Positions 8,816 through 9,832 of a stretch of 9,832 bases of DNA are shown piece by piece. The translations under genes were made by a program, and so were the position numbers. A model generated the notes under the pieces. The model was not told the DNA's origin. It ran no database searches and was given only the letters and a program-made list of their open reading frames with translations. Position 1 is the stretch's first letter; each line of letters begins with the position of its first letter. This DNA comes from Bacteroidales bacterium (lineage in GTDB: Bacteria > Bacteroidota > Bacteroidia > Bacteroidales > JAAUTT01): the NCBI GenBank assembly GCA_012031335.1, contig JAAUTT010000094.1, positions 1-9,832 of the forward strand, given 5' to 3'.

Positions 8816-9825
8816 ATGCTTACGCGCATATCTATAGACGAAAACTCAAGTGTACCCAAATATATTCAGGTGGTTGAATCCATTATCGATTTAATTGAGG
8901 CTGGAAAAATAAAAATGGGTGAAAAGCTGCCTTCCATAAATGAAGCATACAAGAAACTTGGCATATCGCGCGACACGCTCATTACTGCATATGACGAACT
9001 TAAGTCCCGGGGTGTAATAGCTCCGCAACATGGCAAAGGGTATTATATTGCCAATGTAACTACTCCCAGGCACCTTAAGTTATTTGTACTTTTCGATGTA
9101 ATGAACGGTTATAAGGCAATTCTGTACCGCTCACTCGAAAAACATCTTGGTCCGGACTGTTCAATCGATATATATTTTCACCATTACAACAGGCGGATTT
9201 TCGAGAACCTGATACAAAGCAACCTGGGAAGTTATAGCCATTATGTTATCATGCCTCATTTTAATGAAGACGTTTCGGATGTAGTTAACAAGATACCGCC
9301 AGATAAACTTCTTTTGATTGACAAGGATATAGCAAGTCTTCAGGGCAACTATTCTGCAGTTTTTCAGGATTTCAGGAATGATATTTATAATGCCCTTAAA
9401 TCGGGAAATGAACTGCTGAAAAAGTATAAGCGACTTTTTATGGTTGTTAACCGACAATTTCAATTTATCCCGGATGGGCTAGTAGATGGTTTTATCAGTT
9501 TTTCGGAAGAGTTTGGCTTTGACCATGGATTTATTAACAACATTGAAGAACATCAGCTTGAAATTGGTGATGTTTTTATTTTATTTACAGATAATGATCT
9601 GGTAGAACTCATTAAAAGATCTCAACATACAGGCTTGAAGTTTGGCAAAGATATAGGTATTATTTCCTATGACGACACACCGTTAAAGGAGGTTTTAGCT
9701 AAAGGAATTACAGTAATATCAACTGATTTCAGAAAAATGGGGCAAACGGCTGCACAACTTATACTCAATCGTACAAAAAAAGAATAATCAATCCCAGCCG
9801 TATCATAGTGAGGAAATCGCTATAA
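8816..9825 (+). CDS. GntR-type transcriptional regulator with LacI-like sugar-sensing domain (C-terminal frameshift)
   Basis: ATG 8816 starts MLTRISIDENSSVPKYIQVV. Residues about 10-80 form a GntR winged helix-turn-helix: IIDLIEAGKIKMGEKLPSIN, then YKKLGISRDTLITAYDELKS and RGVIAPQHGKGYYI. From about residue 85 to the end it resembles a LacI/periplasmic-binding-protein sensor (LKLFVLFDVMNGYKAILYRS, DIGIISYDDTPLKEVLAKGI, VISTDFRKMGQTAAQLIL). As read, the frame stops at 9785-9787 after RTKKE. One more A in the A7 run 9775-9781 restores RIINPSRIIVRKSL and a stop at 9823-9825, the usual C-terminal strand of this family; restored length is about 336 residues. No signal peptide or membrane segment, so it is cytoplasmic. 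GntR/PBP hybrids of this type in Bacteroidota usually sit beside sugar-utilisation genes and respond to a monosaccharide or its metabolite. That it controls the operon at 1-8405 is inferred from adjacency; it has its own leader. Confidence 0.87.
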
Positions 9826-9832
9826 TCATTTT

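Noticed and set aside
8562..8837. Plus-strand open frame of 91 codons before the regulator
   Set aside because: It covers the minus-strand ATPase remnant and AT-rich leader and overlaps the regulator start; the protein resembles no family and has low complexity in its second half.
1921..9781. Programmed ribosomal frameshifting at the homopolymer sites
   Set aside because: There are eleven sites in unrelated enzyme genes, at different runs (A, T, G), in both directions, with no common slippery heptamer or downstream pseudoknot. These families are made from continuous frames in other organisms as far as I know.

Overview
The window looks like part of a polysaccharide-utilisation gene cluster of a member of the Bacteroidota, most likely of the Bacteroidales/Marinilabiliales kind. 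This is inferred from the protein families, the signal peptides and lipobox, A-rich ribosome-binding regions without a strong Shine-Dalgarno sequence, moderate GC, and the tight same-strand packing of secreted glycoside hydrolases. No SusC/SusD pair, rRNA, tRNA, CRISPR array or insertion sequence is visible.

Layout, left to right, all on the + strand unless stated. (1) 1-1259: the C-terminal part of a secreted multi-domain beta-sandwich protein with a DOMON/CBM9-like end. (2) 1273-3679: a secreted GH36-like TIM-barrel hydrolase with a C-terminal discoidin-like region, in a family whose substrate I cannot name. (3) 3695-4969: a GH28-like right-handed beta-helix pectinase. (4) 4974-6136: a GH27 alpha-galactosidase. 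(5) 6143-8405: a GH92 exo-alpha-mannosidase lipoprotein. The gaps between these five genes are 4-15 bases, so they form one operon that starts upstream of the window. (6) 8406-8815: a non-coding stretch with a hairpin-forming repeat and, on the minus strand, the decayed C-terminus of what is probably a DUF4143-type ATPase. (7) 8816-9825: a GntR-type DNA-binding domain fused to a LacI/periplasmic-binding-protein-like sensor, probably the local regulator.

Together the enzymes suggest exo-trimming (alpha-galactose, alpha-mannose and an unknown alpha-linked sugar) and backbone attack (GH28) on a complex, probably pectic or gum-like, heteropolysaccharide. The three hydrolases in the middle carry signal peptidase I-type signals and the GH92 carries a lipobox, so digestion should take place in the periplasm or at the outer membrane.

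The most striking feature is that every gene is interrupted by single-base frame changes: eleven sites in the six genes, nearly all in short homopolymers, nine being missing bases and two extra bases. Conserved family sequence resumes directly after each site. This pattern fits uncorrected long-read consensus error far better than real pseudogenes or programmed frameshifting, so I annotate full-length genes across the breaks and give each position. An automated gene caller would split this window into about a dozen fragments.
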